Shown piece by piece: positions 1 through 11,784 of a stretch of DNA of 64,000 bases (within the stretch, counting starts at the first letter, position 1; each line of letters begins with the position of its first letter). The notes under the pieces are model-generated. The model saw nothing but the letters and a program-made list of their open reading frames with translations. It did not search any database and was not told the DNA's origin. The translations under genes and the position numbers were made by a program. The stretch is from Chloranthus sessilifolius. Its lineage: Eukaryota; Streptophyta; Magnoliopsida; Chloranthales; Chloranthaceae. The DNA is taken from positions 81,500,097 through 81,564,096 of the forward strand of contig CM037590.1 of NCBI GenBank assembly GCA_021018995.1, given 5' to 3'.

Positions 1-1264
1 GGCATATTCCACTCCATGTGAACACCCAAAGATGAAATTACTTGGCAGGAACTTCTAGAAGCTCAAACAGATTTTTGAATTACCTAATAGAATTTGATGC
101 CTCTGTCCCCTGATTGGCTGAACCAGATCAAGCAGTCCTGATTGGCCAGAACAGATTTGGATCCTTGTGCTTGACTCCTATTAGTTGATATGGATCTAAC
201 AAATTCTGATTGGTTGATGCACATCTGAGCTGGACTTGAGGAAAACTATAAATAGACAAACTATTTGCCCAATTTGGGCATCCAGAATTTGAGTTTCATT
301 CCTGCTGCCCCATGGTCCAATTCAGATCAAGATAACTTGTCTGAAACCTCTGTAATAGCCTAGCCTTTGTCTATAACTTAGAACTGTGAGATACTTGTGT
401 AATTCAAGTGAGAATTGTATTCAAGACTACAAATCTGAGAGTTGTTGTAAGCTGTGTTCAGTAATTGTAATTGTGGATTTGAAAAGGTTGTTTTCATCAG
501 TACATTCTCAATCGGATTCATGCTTTGAGGGTTCATTGTGATCTCCTCACTCATTAGCTTCCTTTAGATTTGCTGTTTTTAAGCAATTTCCCTTAATTCA
601 CTATCCTTGTGAGAATCTGTGTTTGTAACCTGGTTCTTACAGCTTTTGTAGTGGTGCTTATGTTCTGAATCAAGACTTTGATTTGAAGAAGAAAACTATT
701 GGATGATCTGTGTCCATGACAGTGGATAAATTATAACCATAAGCTCAACTCAATTCTAATCCTTGAATTGGATTATTTTCTCTTACATCTGAGCTGGTAG
801 CCAGATGAAGATTTGATACTTTCTGAACTGTGTTACACTATTTCTCATTCTCCAATCAATTAATAAGCTTAAGCTAGCTATTATTTCTCCATTCTTATTA
901 ATTTTGCATCTAATTCCCCCAACTCGGATCTGGATCACTTAGTTTAAATTTTACTTTTAGATAATATAGTTAATGTGACAAATTCAACCTCCCATCTTAC
1001 TTGCTTTGTAGATAGGATTAGAGGCCAGATCTGCTAGCTTAGATCTGGAGGTTTACCATATATTTTAAATCAATTCTCTGTGGACCACCTTTTACTCACT
1101 TACATTTAAAACTTGCTATAATTGGCCCTAATCTTGCAGGCTAATTGATTTCTCTCTATGCTGATATTTCCTTTTTTTTCAGTTTTCCAATTTCAGTATA
1201 GTCCATACTATGAAAAATTTGTTTTCAGAATACAAATAAATCATGCACACTTAGGAAGACAACA
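1..1264 (+). repeat. 5' LTR of element A (partial)
   Basis: It aligns along its length with 12408-13670 and differs by scattered substitutions, about 12 in the first 175 bases by eye. The end gacaaca is followed by the spacer agtttt and then the primer site, as in elements C and D. Confidence 0.93.
246..255 (+). promoter_or_regulatory. Likely LTR TATA box
   Basis: CTATAAATAG lies in the LTR and is repeated at the same place in the 3' LTR (12653-12662), in both LTRs of C (about 20158 and 26024) and, inverted, in solo LTR S (about 40577). Its conservation supports a Pol II core promoter; the start site is not proven. Confidence 0.6.
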
Positions 1265-1270
1265 AGTTTT

Positions 1271-1288
1271 TGGCACCATTGCCGGGGA
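1271..1288 (+). other. Primer binding site (tRNA-Asp type), element A
   Basis: TGGCACCATTGCCGGGGA matches 16 of 18 bases of the complement of the plant tRNA-Asp 3' end. Both mismatches are G to A inside former CpG pairs, as expected from methyl-cytosine deamination on the other strand. A 21-T run follows at 1316-1336 in the leader; nothing else is seen before gag at 1465. Confidence 0.88.
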
Positions 1289-1464
1289 TTAGATTTTAAA
1301 ATTGGTAGACCTAAGTTTTTTTTTTTTTTTTTTTTTCATCAGTGCTAACTCTTTCTATTGCTTGAATCTATTCAGTTATTCCTATACAGTAGAGTTTGGA
1401 ATCTACTCAGTAAGGAGTATTGAAGATTTGCTTTGCATAATTTTTTTCTCTGTATCTATGTTGT

Positions 1465-3138
1465 ATGTTTGGTAGGAGGACTCTCAATCCTGAGATTGTC
1501 CCTCTGAATTTAGAAGTTGAAAGGCTACTAAGAACCAGACAAACATCACAGAATTTTACTGAGACTGCTACTATGGGTGAGCAACCTAGACTCTTGAGGG
1601 ATTACTTTGCACCCGGTGCATATAATTTCCCATTTTGCATTCAATTTCCTACTGTTGAAGGAAATTATGAAATCAAATCATCAACTATCCAGATGCTTCC
1701 TTCCTTCCATGGTTTGAGTAAGGAGGATCCATACAAGCATGTGCATGAATTATTGTCTCTTTGAACCACATTCAACAGAGCTGGATTGGGTCCAAAGGCA
1801 ACCAAGCTTAGGCTCTTCCCTTTTTCATTAAAGGACAAAGCTAGAGCATCGTTGTCCATGTTGCCACCAAATAGTATTACTTCTTGTAATGATTTGCAGT
1901 GTCAATTTTTAGGCAAATACTTCCCTATTTCTAAGACCAACCAGTTGAGACAAAGCATTGTCACTTTTTCTCAACACTCAACTGAAACTTTCCATGAAGC
2001 ATGGGAAAGGTTTAAGGAACTTTTAAGGCAATGCCCTCATCATCAAGTTCCCCAATGATAGCTTGTTCAAAGCTTCTATCAGGGAATTGATCAAAAGGGT
2101 AAGAACATGGTAGATGCCTCCTGAAGAGGCACCTATTTGCAAAGAACAATTGAGGAGGTCTGGGACCTATTTGAAGTTATTTGTGAAAATTCAACCCAGC
2201 AAGAATCTCTATCAAGAGACATTAAGAATCCTACTCGGTTGAATAAAGAGCAGACTACCAAGGGAAAGATTTATGAGGTGAATGAGTTGGAAAGGAAGGT
2301 GGACAATTTAACCACCAAGTTTGATAGATTGATGGACTCACTTCAAGGTCCAATGGTTGCTAGAGTAGAGGAGGCATGTCTAATACGCCAGTCCCCTACT
2401 CATTCCCATGATCAATGTCCGGCTACACCACAGTTCCCAAATCTAGTGGTGGAGCAAGCTCATGCTGCCCAATCGTTTGGACAGTTGCAAACTAATGAAT
2501 ATGCATAGAGAGGGTACCCTAATTTAAGGTGGAGCCAGGGAAATTATCAACAATAACATTAGTAGCAACCAAAGCACCAAGTACCTTTCAAAACTGTTCA
2601 GCCCTACCAGCAGAATTTCTATACAAAGCCTAATTTTCAGCAGCCCATTCTCCAACAGATGGCACAACCTGTGCATCAACCTGCCCCAGCTCAACCTCCT
2701 TCCTGATCCCCTTCTTTTGAAGACCAAGTTCTAATTTCACTCCAGAATTTAGGGTCTTTAACTCAGACTGTGAACTTTCACAGTCAGAGTATTAAGAAGA
2801 TTGAAGACACATTGGGTAAAATTTCAAATACTTTGACCAAAAGAGAAGAAGGCAGGTTACCTAGCCAACCTTTGAACAATCCCAAAGGACAGTTCATGGT
2901 TGGAGATGCCTCTTTTTCACAAGAAGAAGTAAAAGCTATCACTACTTTGAGAAGTGGAAGAGTTCTAAATAACAATGTGGATACCGAAAAAGAAGAAGAA
3001 AAAAATAAGAAAACTGCTAGGAACATGCAGCAGGAGCAGCATGATTTTAGCATTGGGGGTGCTGATGTCCCCAGAAAAATCAAAAAAATGAAAAACAGAA
3101 AAATCAAAAAAATTATGGTGATTATGCTAAGGCTGTAA
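1465..3138 (+). pseudogene. gag: gag pseudogene, element A
   Basis: Gag forms the particle that packages element RNA. The capsid-like block at about 1680-2060 (LPSFHGLSKEDPYKH, then LRLFPFSLKDKAR) closely matches the gag of element D. Reading stays in one frame from 1465 to 3138 but is cut by TGA at 1762-1764, TGA and TAG at 2056-2061, TGA near 2122, and TAG near 2506, with more stops around 2550-2570. The zinc knuckle near 2380 should be C-x2-C-x4-H-x4-C, but its second Cys is Arg. The Gln-rich tail and linker (2520-3138) end in an A-rich stretch near 3090-3110, where the frame shifts into the protease region. The start at 1465 aligns with the Met at 55670 in D. Confidence 0.88.
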
Positions 3139-4130
3139 ATGAAGGACTAGTTCCTCATTTACCATTTCCCATTGCCATGAAATCTACATCCCCTTTTGAT
3201 AAAGGGAATACAAAAATATACAAAATGATGGAGACTTTCAAGCAAGTCAAGATAAATCCTCCTTTGCTTGATGCAATAAAGCAAGTCCCAGTCTATGCAA
3301 AGTTCTTGAAAGACCTTTGCACACACAAAAGACAATCTAGGATCCAGTTACCCAAGAAAGTCTTTGCTATGGAAAAAGTCAAATAGGTTTTGTCCATTGC
3401 CACACCTCCTAAACTCCAAGATCCTGGAATCCCCACAATCCCTTGCATTATTGGGGAACATACAATTGAAAAGGCTTTATTAGATTTGGGTCCTAGCGTT
3501 AACCTGCTTCCATATTCTGTATGTGAGAAACTAGGTTTGGGAGAGTTAAAACCCACTCATGTGGTATTACAACTAGCAGACAGATCTGAACGAAAGTCAG
3601 TTGGGGTGATTGAGGATGTGTTGGTAGGAGTAGATAAGTTTTTCTACCCTGCTGATTTTCTAGTATTGGACATGGAACCTACAAAAAGCATAACTTCCAT
3701 TCCTGTCATTTTGGGGAGACCATTCCTGGCTACAGCCAATGCTTGTATTCAATGCAGGTCTGGTATTATGGAAGTGTTCTTCGAAAATATGAAGATGAAG
3801 TTAAATGTTTACAATGCAGTTACCCAGCCTCAGTTCAGTTCTGAGGAGTGTTTTCTTGTTGATTTGTTGGATGAACTGGTAGAGGAAACTCTACCCCAAT
3901 TCTTGCAGTGTAAGGATTTAATCACAGATTTTGAAGATGTTTGGAGAAATATTGTGGAAGAGACAACTTGTGCCTCAAAGACTGCAGAGGTCAACGCTGT
4001 GCAAGAAACTCCTGTCCAAACAGCAAGGTTTTCTTCATGGAAACCTGCTACTTTTCCCCTTCCACAACCAGCCAAGGTACCTTTGTTACCTTCTCTTCTC
4101 AGCCCACCTGATGTAGAGCTAAAACAGTTG
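3139..4130 (+). pseudogene. Retropepsin-like protease region, element A
   Basis: This is the aspartic protease part of pol, which processes the polyprotein. A conserved block at 3177-3380 (FKQVKINPPLLDAIKQVP, then YAKFLKDLCT) precedes it. The active-site box at about 3480-3520 reads LLDLGPSVNLLPYSV; elements D and E have DLGAS here, so A carries an Ala-to-Pro change beside the catalytic Asp. ILGRPFLATANACI, the second protease motif, is near 3710. An in-frame TAG lies at 3384-3386. The domain continues without a shift into RT. Confidence 0.88.
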
Positions 4131-5098
4131 CCTGAAAATTTGAAATATGTGTTTTTAGGAAATCATAAAACATTGCCTGTGATTATCTCTTCCTCCCTCA
4201 CTGAGGAACAAGAGGAAGAGTTGTTGATTGTATTGAAGCAGCATAAGAAGGCAATTGGCTGGACTATTGCTGATTTGGGAGGAATCAGTCCAACTATTTC
4301 CATGCATAAAATTCACTTGGAAGAAGATGCAAAGCCTTTTAGAGAAATGCAGAGGAGGCTAAATCCTCATATGCAAGAAGTGGTCATGAAGGAGGTTGTT
4401 AAGTTGTTGGATGATGGGGTCATTTACCCCATCTCAGATTCAGCTTGGGTGGCACCTACACAGGTTGTACCTAAGAAATCTGGGATTATTGTTATAACCT
4501 CAAAATCTGGTGAGCTCATTCCAACCAGACAAACAACTAGTTGGAGGGTCTGTATTGATTACCAAAACCTCAATACAATGACCAGAAAAGACCATTTCCC
4601 TCTTCCATTCATTGATTAGATTTTAGATAAGCTAGCAGGGAAAGCTTATTATTATTTTCTTGATGGCTACTCTAGTTACAACCAGATTCCTGTGTATCCA
4701 TAAGATCAGGAAAAGACCACATTCACTTGCCCCTTTGGCACTTTTGCTTATAGGCGGATGCCTTTTGGTCTTTGTAATGCCCCTGCTACCTTTCAAAGAT
4801 GTATGTACTCCATTTTCTCTAATATGATTGACCAATTTATGGAGATTTTTATGAATGACTTTTCAGTATATGGAGACAGTTTCGCCCAATGTTTACATCA
4901 TCTCAGCCTGGTGATACAGAGATGTGAAGAAACCAATTTAGTTTTAAGTTGGGAGAAGAGTCATTTTGTGGTCACCCGAGGCATTGTCCTTGGCCATGTT
5001 GTCTCCCATAAGGGCATTGATGTGGACAGACCAAAAATGGATTTTACAGGAGGTTCATTAAGGACTTTAGTAAAATATCCAAGCCTCTTTGCCATTTT
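4131..5098 (+). pseudogene. Reverse transcriptase, element A (broken)
   Basis: RT copies element RNA into DNA. Motifs in order are GWTIADLGGI (about 4255), WRVCIDYQNLN (about 4540), FPLPFID (about 4600), MPFGLCNAPATFQRCM (about 4758) and FMNDFSVYGD (about 4848). The catalytic pair, MDD in element D, is MND here (4851-4859), so a metal-binding Asp is lost. Stops are TAG at 4617-4619, where D has Gln, and TAA near 4702. Near 5040 about 68 bases present in D are missing, joined at a short GGATT match, which removes the RT thumb start and shifts the frame. Confidence 0.9.
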
Positions 5099-5590
5099 TT
5101 GTGCCAAGATGTCCCTTTTGTTTTAAATGATGAATGCCTTAGGGCATTTGAATTCTTAAAAAACTGTTTGATTTCTGCTCCAATACTTCAGTCTCCAGAC
5201 TACTCCCTGCCCTTTAAGCTGATGTGTGATGCATCAGACTATGCTTTGGGAGCTGTTCTTGGGCAGAGAAAGGATAAGCTGCCTCATGTCATAGCTTATG
5301 CCAGTAGATCAATGATTGATGCACAGCTCAATTACACAACAACTGAGAAAGAGCTGCTGGCAGTTGTTTATGCCTGGGAGAAATTCAGGTCATATGTTTT
5401 GGGTTCACGAATTGTGGTGTTCACTGACCACTCAGCCCTGAAATACCTTTGGTCTAAGAAGGATACCAAACCAAGACTAATCAGATGGATCCTCCTATTG
5501 TAGGAGTTTGATTTGCAGATTAAAGACAAAAGGGGTGTGGAAAATGTGGTGGTTGATCACCTGTCTAGAATTCTGACTACTGAGATTGAT
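5099..5590 (+). pseudogene. RNase H domain, element A
   Basis: This domain removes the RNA template during reverse transcription. [16 protein letters not shown] (about 5220) carries the first catalytic Asp, [16 protein letters not shown] (about 5340) the Glu, and [10 protein letters not shown] (about 5420) the next Asp. VVDHLSRIL near 5550 marks the usual end. A TAG at 5501-5503 stands where element D has Gln. The domain is otherwise well preserved. Confidence 0.88.
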
Positions 5591-6943
5591 AGGTTGCCTA
5601 TCAATGACTCTTTTCCTGATGAGCAACTTTTTGCTATCAGTGTGCATATCCCTTGGTGTGCAAATATAGTCAACTTTTTGGCTACCGGAAGGACCCCCCA
5701 ACACTGGAATAAAATGGACAAGGATCTCTTCTTTTTCAAGGTTAAACATTTTATTTGGGAGGATCCTTACCTGTTCAAGATTTGTGCAGACCAAATCATT
5801 AGAAGATGTGTCCATGAAGAAAACTTCCACAGCATACTTTCCATGTGCCATGAGCAGGCCTGTGGAGGTCATTTTAGTGGAAACAAAACTGCTGCAAAGG
5901 TGTTGTAGTGTGGTTTTTATTGGCCTACACTCTTCAAGGATGCACTGCAGCACTGTAAGTCTTGTCAGAACTGCCAGAGATTGGGCATCATTTCCAAGAA
6001 AAACTCAATGCCTTTATAGCCCATTTTGGTAGTTGAATTGTTTGATATTTGGGGGATAGATTTTATGGGACCTTTCCCTCCTTCAAATGGCTTTAATTTC
6101 ATCTTAGTAGTTGTGGATTATGTATCCAAATGGGTTGAAGCCACAACCACTAAAACCAATGACCACAGAGTTGTCCTTAAATTCTTAAAGGATAACATCT
6201 TTTCCAAGTTTGGTTCCCCCAGAGCCATTATTAGTGATGGGGGAAGCCATTTTTGTAACAAGCATTTTGAGGCTCTATTGAAAAAGTACTCTATGACTCA
6301 CAGAGTAGCTACTCCATATCATCCACAAATCAGTGGACAAGTGGAGATTTTCCAACAGAGAAATCAAACATATACTGGAAAAGACTATGAGGAAGGATAG
6401 AAAGGATCGGTCCTTTAAGCTGAATGATGCATTGTGGGCCTACAAGACAGCCTATAAAATCCCAATTGGCATGTCCCCATTCAGATTGGTCTACGGTAAA
6501 GCATGCCATTTACCAGTGGAGTTAGAATATAAGGCCTTTTGGGCCATTAAAGCTTTAAATATGGATCTCACTGATGTTGATAAGCACAGGAAACTGCAGC
6601 TCTCTGAGTTGGAAGAGCTGAGGATGGATGCATACACAATGCAAGATTTTACAAAGAAAAAGTTAAGGCCTTCTATGACAAAAATCTACTGAGAAAAGAG
6701 TTCACAGTTGGCTCTAAGGTATGGTTATTCAACTCAAAACTCAAGTTTTTTCCTAGAAAGCTGAGATCTAGTTGGAAAGGGCCATATACTGTCATTCAAG
6801 CATCCCCATCTGGAGCTGTTGAAATTATGGACCCGAGTGATGGGAGAACCTTGAAAGTAAATGGTCAAAGGCTCAAACCATGTATTGAAAATATCTTGGA
6901 GCCTGTGATGACCATCTATCATCAAGAGCCTCCACAAATCTAA
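5591..6943 (+). pseudogene. Integrase, element A (broken)
   Basis: Integrase inserts the cDNA. An HHCC-like zinc region lies at about 5830-5980. The core has [14 protein letters not shown] (about 6050, first catalytic Asp), [11 protein letters not shown] (about 6222, second Asp) and SGQVEI (about 6330, Glu). Stops at 5906-5908 and 6017-6019 are TAG where element D has Gln. One inserted T near 6347 shifts the frame, and another shift near 6645 precedes the C-terminal VWLFNSKLKFFP region. The last residues, around GRTLKVNGQRLKP, correspond to the pol end in D and H. The stop is TAA at 6941-6943. Confidence 0.9.
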
Positions 6944-7140
6944 TGTCACACAACTGTATCATATGTATTTTAACTGTGTCTGTTATGTGAGTTTTTGCAT
7001 AGTTTTGTGTAATTGTTTTTCTCTGTTTTAGTCATGTTTTAGTTAAATTTTCTTTGAGAAATCATAATTTCTGAAAGCTTTGTGGTTTTGAATTGATTGA
7101 GAGAATAAATTCCAATGATTTTAATTTATAGATTTTGTTA

Positions 7141-7176
<36 letters not shown>

Positions 7177-7847
7177 TTTTGTACTATAGAACATGTGTTC
7201 GAAAGTACATTCATACTTTTCGAAAAGTTTTACAGTCATTTCGCAAAAGAAAATTCAGTTCGAAAAGAATAAACTCCTTTTTGAAAAGGATCTAAACCTA
7301 TAACCACAACTTTTCAAAAAGAACTGTAAACCTTATGAATAGATGCAGATCTTTTCGAATAGATGTTTCTGAACCCATTTGCTTTGCAAAAGGTACTGAT
7401 GCCTTTCTCCTTTTCAAAAAGGATTTTTTTTTAACTTTTTGAAAGAATCATTAATGCTTTGCGAAATCGATTTAAACATATTTAAAAACCTTCAAATAGA
7501 GGTTATCTATTCGAAAACATCTCTAGCGTGTCCTGCTCTGCCACAGGAAACTTTTTTTTCTCCATCTCTGGGTTCTTTTCGAATCTAGACCCAGTTTTCT
7601 TCATTATTTTTCCGCTGATTAAGCTTGAAGAGAAGGATCTTTTGCCTCTGACTCCTGTGGATTTGATCAAGCGATCAAATATTTCGAGCAAACCCTAGGT
7701 TTTGGTATTTTCCTCTCCATATCCTCTGTCTGTGCTTTAAAATTTTGATTTCTGTTTAAGCATACATTGTCTGGGATTCAAGAGAGTTGTTTATTGATTT
7801 TTGATAGAAGGAGGAATTATTTGAACGAGTTTTTAGAAAATTTTAAA
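6944..7847 (+). other. Post-pol spacer of element A with TTCGAA-type motif cluster
   Basis: No gene is seen. A TA microsatellite is at 7144-7173. From about 7195 to 7580 a motif built on TTCGAAAAG or TTTGCGAAA, on either strand and in decayed forms, occurs about a dozen times (near 7199, 7218, 7238, 7258, 7275, 7312, 7353, 7418, 7458, 7510 and 7576). The same motif fills the LTR at 12067-12330. The stretch then resembles a 5' leader running into ORF3. Confidence 0.75.
7144..7173. repeat. (TA)n microsatellite
   Basis: About 30 bases of alternating A and T lie just after pol in element A. Not seen at this place in the other elements. Confidence 0.95.
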
Positions 7848-10064
7848 ATGGGAAAAGCTAAAAAATCGTTGGCTAAGATGTTCCCTAAGTCTTCTGCTAA
7901 GAAAGCTAGCAAATCCTCCACCAAAGGAAAAACTAAAACCTCAGCCAAGAGGAAATTGTCGATGGATAAGGCTGATAGGATTGAGAAGGGAAAGAGGGTC
8001 AGAATTGAGGAACCCATCCCTGATGCTGACCCTATTCCTGAGACTGAACTTCCTCCTCTTCCTAAGCAGTTGGTGTTTCCAAACCCTTTCATTGAAGCTC
8101 AGAAGATGATTCAAGAGCTTAATGTGAAAGAGAATTTTTTCTTGAACAAACCAAAATGTAAGCTATCCCTGCAATACATCAGGGATGCTTCACTGAGTAA
8201 TATCCTGACTCCTCTTCCAGAGAAAATTTATCCAAGAATTGTGAGATTATGGTACCAGAACATGGTAAAAGTGAGTGAGAAGGTTGCTGATGTCCCAACT
8301 CTGGTAATTTTTATTGATGATTGTGATTTAACCATCACTTATGAAGATATTGGAAATGCCTTGGGGATACCATTTCAGTATGATCCCGCTGGCCCTTTAG
8401 CTACACCCGAGGAAGCCTCTTTTAGAGATATGGCTGCCCATCTGATCCAAGGTATAGTTGGAACTGGGCAGTCCATCATGAGGAGAGACTTAGCACCCCA
8501 ATTTTTGCTAATGAATTCTATTTTGAGAGGGAGTTTGTATGTCATTGGGCACACTTAGGAAAGAAGGACACCCAGTCTGGAGGCCCTCTTTCACTTTTCT
8601 AAAGGGCAATTCTTCAATGCCCCCATGCTGATATTTGAAGCAATGGCTGGCATCAGTGCCAAGTTGAAGAAAGAACAGAAAGTGGCTGGAATACCATTTG
8701 GAAGGTTGATCACAGCCTTACTAAGGGTTAAATTTGATATTGATGAGCTAGAACCTTTTGAGATTGTAAGACCTCATACTTTTGGGAAGAGGGCTTGGAC
8801 TACAAGCCAAACTATCTTGAAAAGAATGAGGGAAGAGGCAGAGCTAGCCCAGGAGGCTGCTATCCCTGAACCTGAGGTGACTAGCTCTTTAGCTGCACCT
8901 TCAGCTACCATTGAACATACTACTAATGTTGAGGAGACCATCATCATATCCACCTCACATATCCCAGCACCTATCCCAGCAGTTCCATCTCTCATCACCA
9001 CCACAATTCCCATTGTAGATTCTCCTCCAACACCAACCATTCCAGCCATACTTACACCACCATTTTCACCTAACAATCTCCCAGATATACCCATAGATTT
9101 CGTTGTAAACCCACCTAGTTCTCCTCACCAACACAGCTTCTCAGGTTCACCAGCCCATTCATCTCATACACCTGAGATCACCCATACCTATGAACCTCGG
9201 ATATTTACCACTGAGGCCTATTCATCCTTGATGGAATCCATCATGGAGAATATTGGGCATGAACATGCCCTAGTTCCTGAACCCTCCACATTCATCCCAC
9301 CTATTACTCTTCCACCACCTTCACCAATCACACCAGTCACCACTCTTCCTATCCCACACACACCTGACCCAATTAGCCAAATGTTCACCCTCCTCAAACC
9401 TATCCAAGCACAGCTGCAAACCAACACAAACAACCAGCCTGTTGTATATTCCTTTCTCCAAACCTTGGCCTCCACATCCCAACCAACTACCTCATCCACA
9501 GTACCCTCCATCTCTGGCCATGCTACCCAAACTAAACCTGAGGTAGTACTTTTAGATTCACCTTCCCACACCCCCACTGCTGGAATATATATGGTCCCCT
9601 ACCACTCCATTCATGTTCCACATTTTGCCACTCTTCAAAGGGCTATGGAGGGAAACCCTTACATCTCGAGCGATGTCCTTAAGGGGATTGCAGATCTTCA
9701 AGCTTACATAAAGACTCCTTATGAGGAAAAATTAGGAAGTTGGAGCTGTTTATACAATTTGAGAGAGATAAGATGCAGGACCTGCTGAACCAAACCTATC
9801 AGATAGTTAGGGGTGAGAAGCACACAGTTGCCCTATTACAAGAGGAGCTTGTCAAAGAAAAAACTGAGGACAAATAGAGAAAAAGAGAGGGCTAATAGAC
9901 TTGAGAAATATATTGGCCTCACTAGAAAGATCAAGTCTGAGGAGTACACCGAACTCCAAGCCACAATCCAAGAGCAAGCTGAATCAAGTTCAGACTCCAA
10001 TACTGACTCCAGTTCTGAACCCATTGAACCAACTTATGATTCAGATTTTGACCCTAGTTATTAG
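7848..10064 (+). pseudogene. ORF3 of element A (Athila third ORF, broken)
   Basis: A third ORF of about 740 codons. The chosen Met at 7848 opens a Lys/Ser-rich basic stretch (MGKAKKSLAKMFPKSSAKK); an upstream in-frame Met lies at 7767. The folded-looking part at about 8150-8760 includes RIVRLWYQNM and a segment ending EDIGNALGIPF. This resembles the plant family often annotated as putative plant transposon protein; the link is from memory. A long Pro/Ser/Thr-rich region (8870-9590) and a charged helical tail follow. I see no signal peptide or membrane segment, so env-like is not supported. Damage: TAG at 8556-8558 and two compensating frameshifts near 9730 and 9875. Confidence 0.75.
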
Positions 10065-10206
10065 ACTACCTTGTACATTTTTTTTTTTGTTGTTTGTTTA
10101 GTGTTTAATTCCTATTTATTGTTTACTTCTGTTGAATTGTCCATTACTGTGCATTTTTTTTTCTGTCATTGTGCTTATTTTTTTTTACTTATCCACTTCT
10201 AGACCA

Positions 10207-10243
10207 GTGAGGACACTGCTCCTCATAGGTTTGGGGGTGTGGC
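10207..10243 (+). other. Hairpin plus internal polypurine-like motif
   Basis: TGAGG-ACACTGCT-CCTCA can fold as a 5-bp stem, followed by AGGTTTGGGGGTGTGG. The purine part repeats the sequence of the true tract at 11785-11801. Counterparts are at 16182, 23546, 49011 (minus) and 62657 (minus). Confidence 0.65.
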
Positions 10244-11648
10244 AGAGATGCCAATAATTTAGTTAACATTAATGCAACTTATGATCAGCAGAATTTTTGA
10301 AAATGAAGTGATTTCCCACCTATTTTTGAAAAATGAGGAAGTTAAAACTTTTTTAAATTGATTTCTAGTCTGATTCTAATACTTTCATGAAGTGAATGTC
10401 AGAAATTTTCCAAAAGAAAATAAATGCTTTAGTAAACCTAAAAAGAGAGAAAACAATGATGATATACCTTAGGAATTTGATAGAAAACCACACCCAGTGA
10501 GATTTGGGGCCTGAAATGTATTCTTTGGAGGTATGAATTTGCAAATTTTTCTGCTCTAGAGACTGTTTAAACCTGCTTGTTATCACTAGAAGTTACACAT
10601 ATCCAAGTTAAAACAGCTTGACAGCAATCATGATATTAAAGACATGATGTAAGGCCTCCTTTTGGACAGTTTGAACTTCAAAAAGTCCCACCTTTTAAAA
10701 CTGCCCTTGACACACACCATTTGAGCTTTATAAATCCAAGATTTCTTTGAAACCTCATCAACCTCATTTAGCCTAACCCTCACTCTGAGAATTCAGAAGA
10801 TAAAGGAAAGAAAGTTGAAGAAAGGTGAGTTGGGTAACAGTTTGGTAAAAGAAAAAGAAAAATAATTGAAGGCAATGATGTATCAGCAGAAGAAATGTGG
10901 TATTCCAGTCAATTTTGTTGTTAAAAAAAAAAAAAAAAAAGAAGTCATTTCATTGAAAGTTTGAAAAAAGAAAGAGAAAAAGATGGCCACGTTGGCTCTA
11001 AAAATTCAAAGAAGAAGATGAAATTGTGCTGAAATGAAGAAGGTGTGTATACCACCTCCTTACCTTAATTGACTTCTAAAAATTTTGAACTCCATTCCAC
11101 CCCTTTATTCTTGATAAATTTCACCCATAAGCCACATTACAACCCAAGTTAAAGTCCTTACTGATCAAAGATGGATTGAGCTGTCACATGGAGATAAGGA
11201 TTTGTGTAATCTATGGTGAAAAGAGCAGTAAATTCAGAACTGAAAAGCAATGCCCATGCTCCTGCTTACAGTTCTATTTGAGGGCTGTAACTGCTCTTGA
11301 GGTGTGTGAAATAGTAAAACCCACCTACTTGTATGTTGAGTGACAGCCCTGGTGAGAGTTGAGTTTGAAATCAACTTATTTGAGGTAACATCATAGCAGC
11401 ATTCTCAAATAGAAGGCAAGCTTTTCATTAATTTTTCTTTTAAAGCATTTTGACACAAACTGAGTGAATGGTAAAAGAATTACAACAGAATTTCAGTTTT
11501 GAATTGATGTTTTCTTGGGAATCCTCTTACAGTTTGATCGATGCAGGTGTGAATAATCTGTGATTTGATGAAAGTCTGTTTAACAAAACTGCATTAATAT
11601 TAACTGATTTATTGGAGAAGTTTGTGGGTACCTTCACTGAAAACCGTC

Positions 11649-11682
11649 AGGAGACTTCACTCCTCCGCTAGGGATCACCTAG
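11649..11682 (+). other. Conserved twin hairpins before the polypurine tract
   Basis: AGGAG-ACTTCA-CTCCT (11649-11664) and CTAGG-GATCA-CCTAG (11668-11682) are two perfect 5-bp stems placed side by side. The same pair occurs in B, C and D, and partly in H. Confidence 0.65.
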
Positions 11683-11784
11683 GGGTTTAAAAGGCTTGTT
11701 GCATATGCTAAATGTAATTGTGCTCCCTACAAAAGTGGCTTTTCACTTTGTTTTTAATTTTGTCTTTGCTCAGGGACTAGTAAA

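Larger units (their letters stand above)
10065..11784 (+). other. 3' non-coding domain of element A
   Basis: No gene. The stretch is conserved in outline in B, C and D. Shared blocks include a segment near CCAGTGAGATTTGGG (10494), a TGTAACTGCTCTTGAG box (11287), the hairpin plus G-tract motif at its start and the twin hairpins near its end. An A18 run lies at about 10923-10940. The conservation across diverged elements suggests a role in the RNA. Confidence 0.65.
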
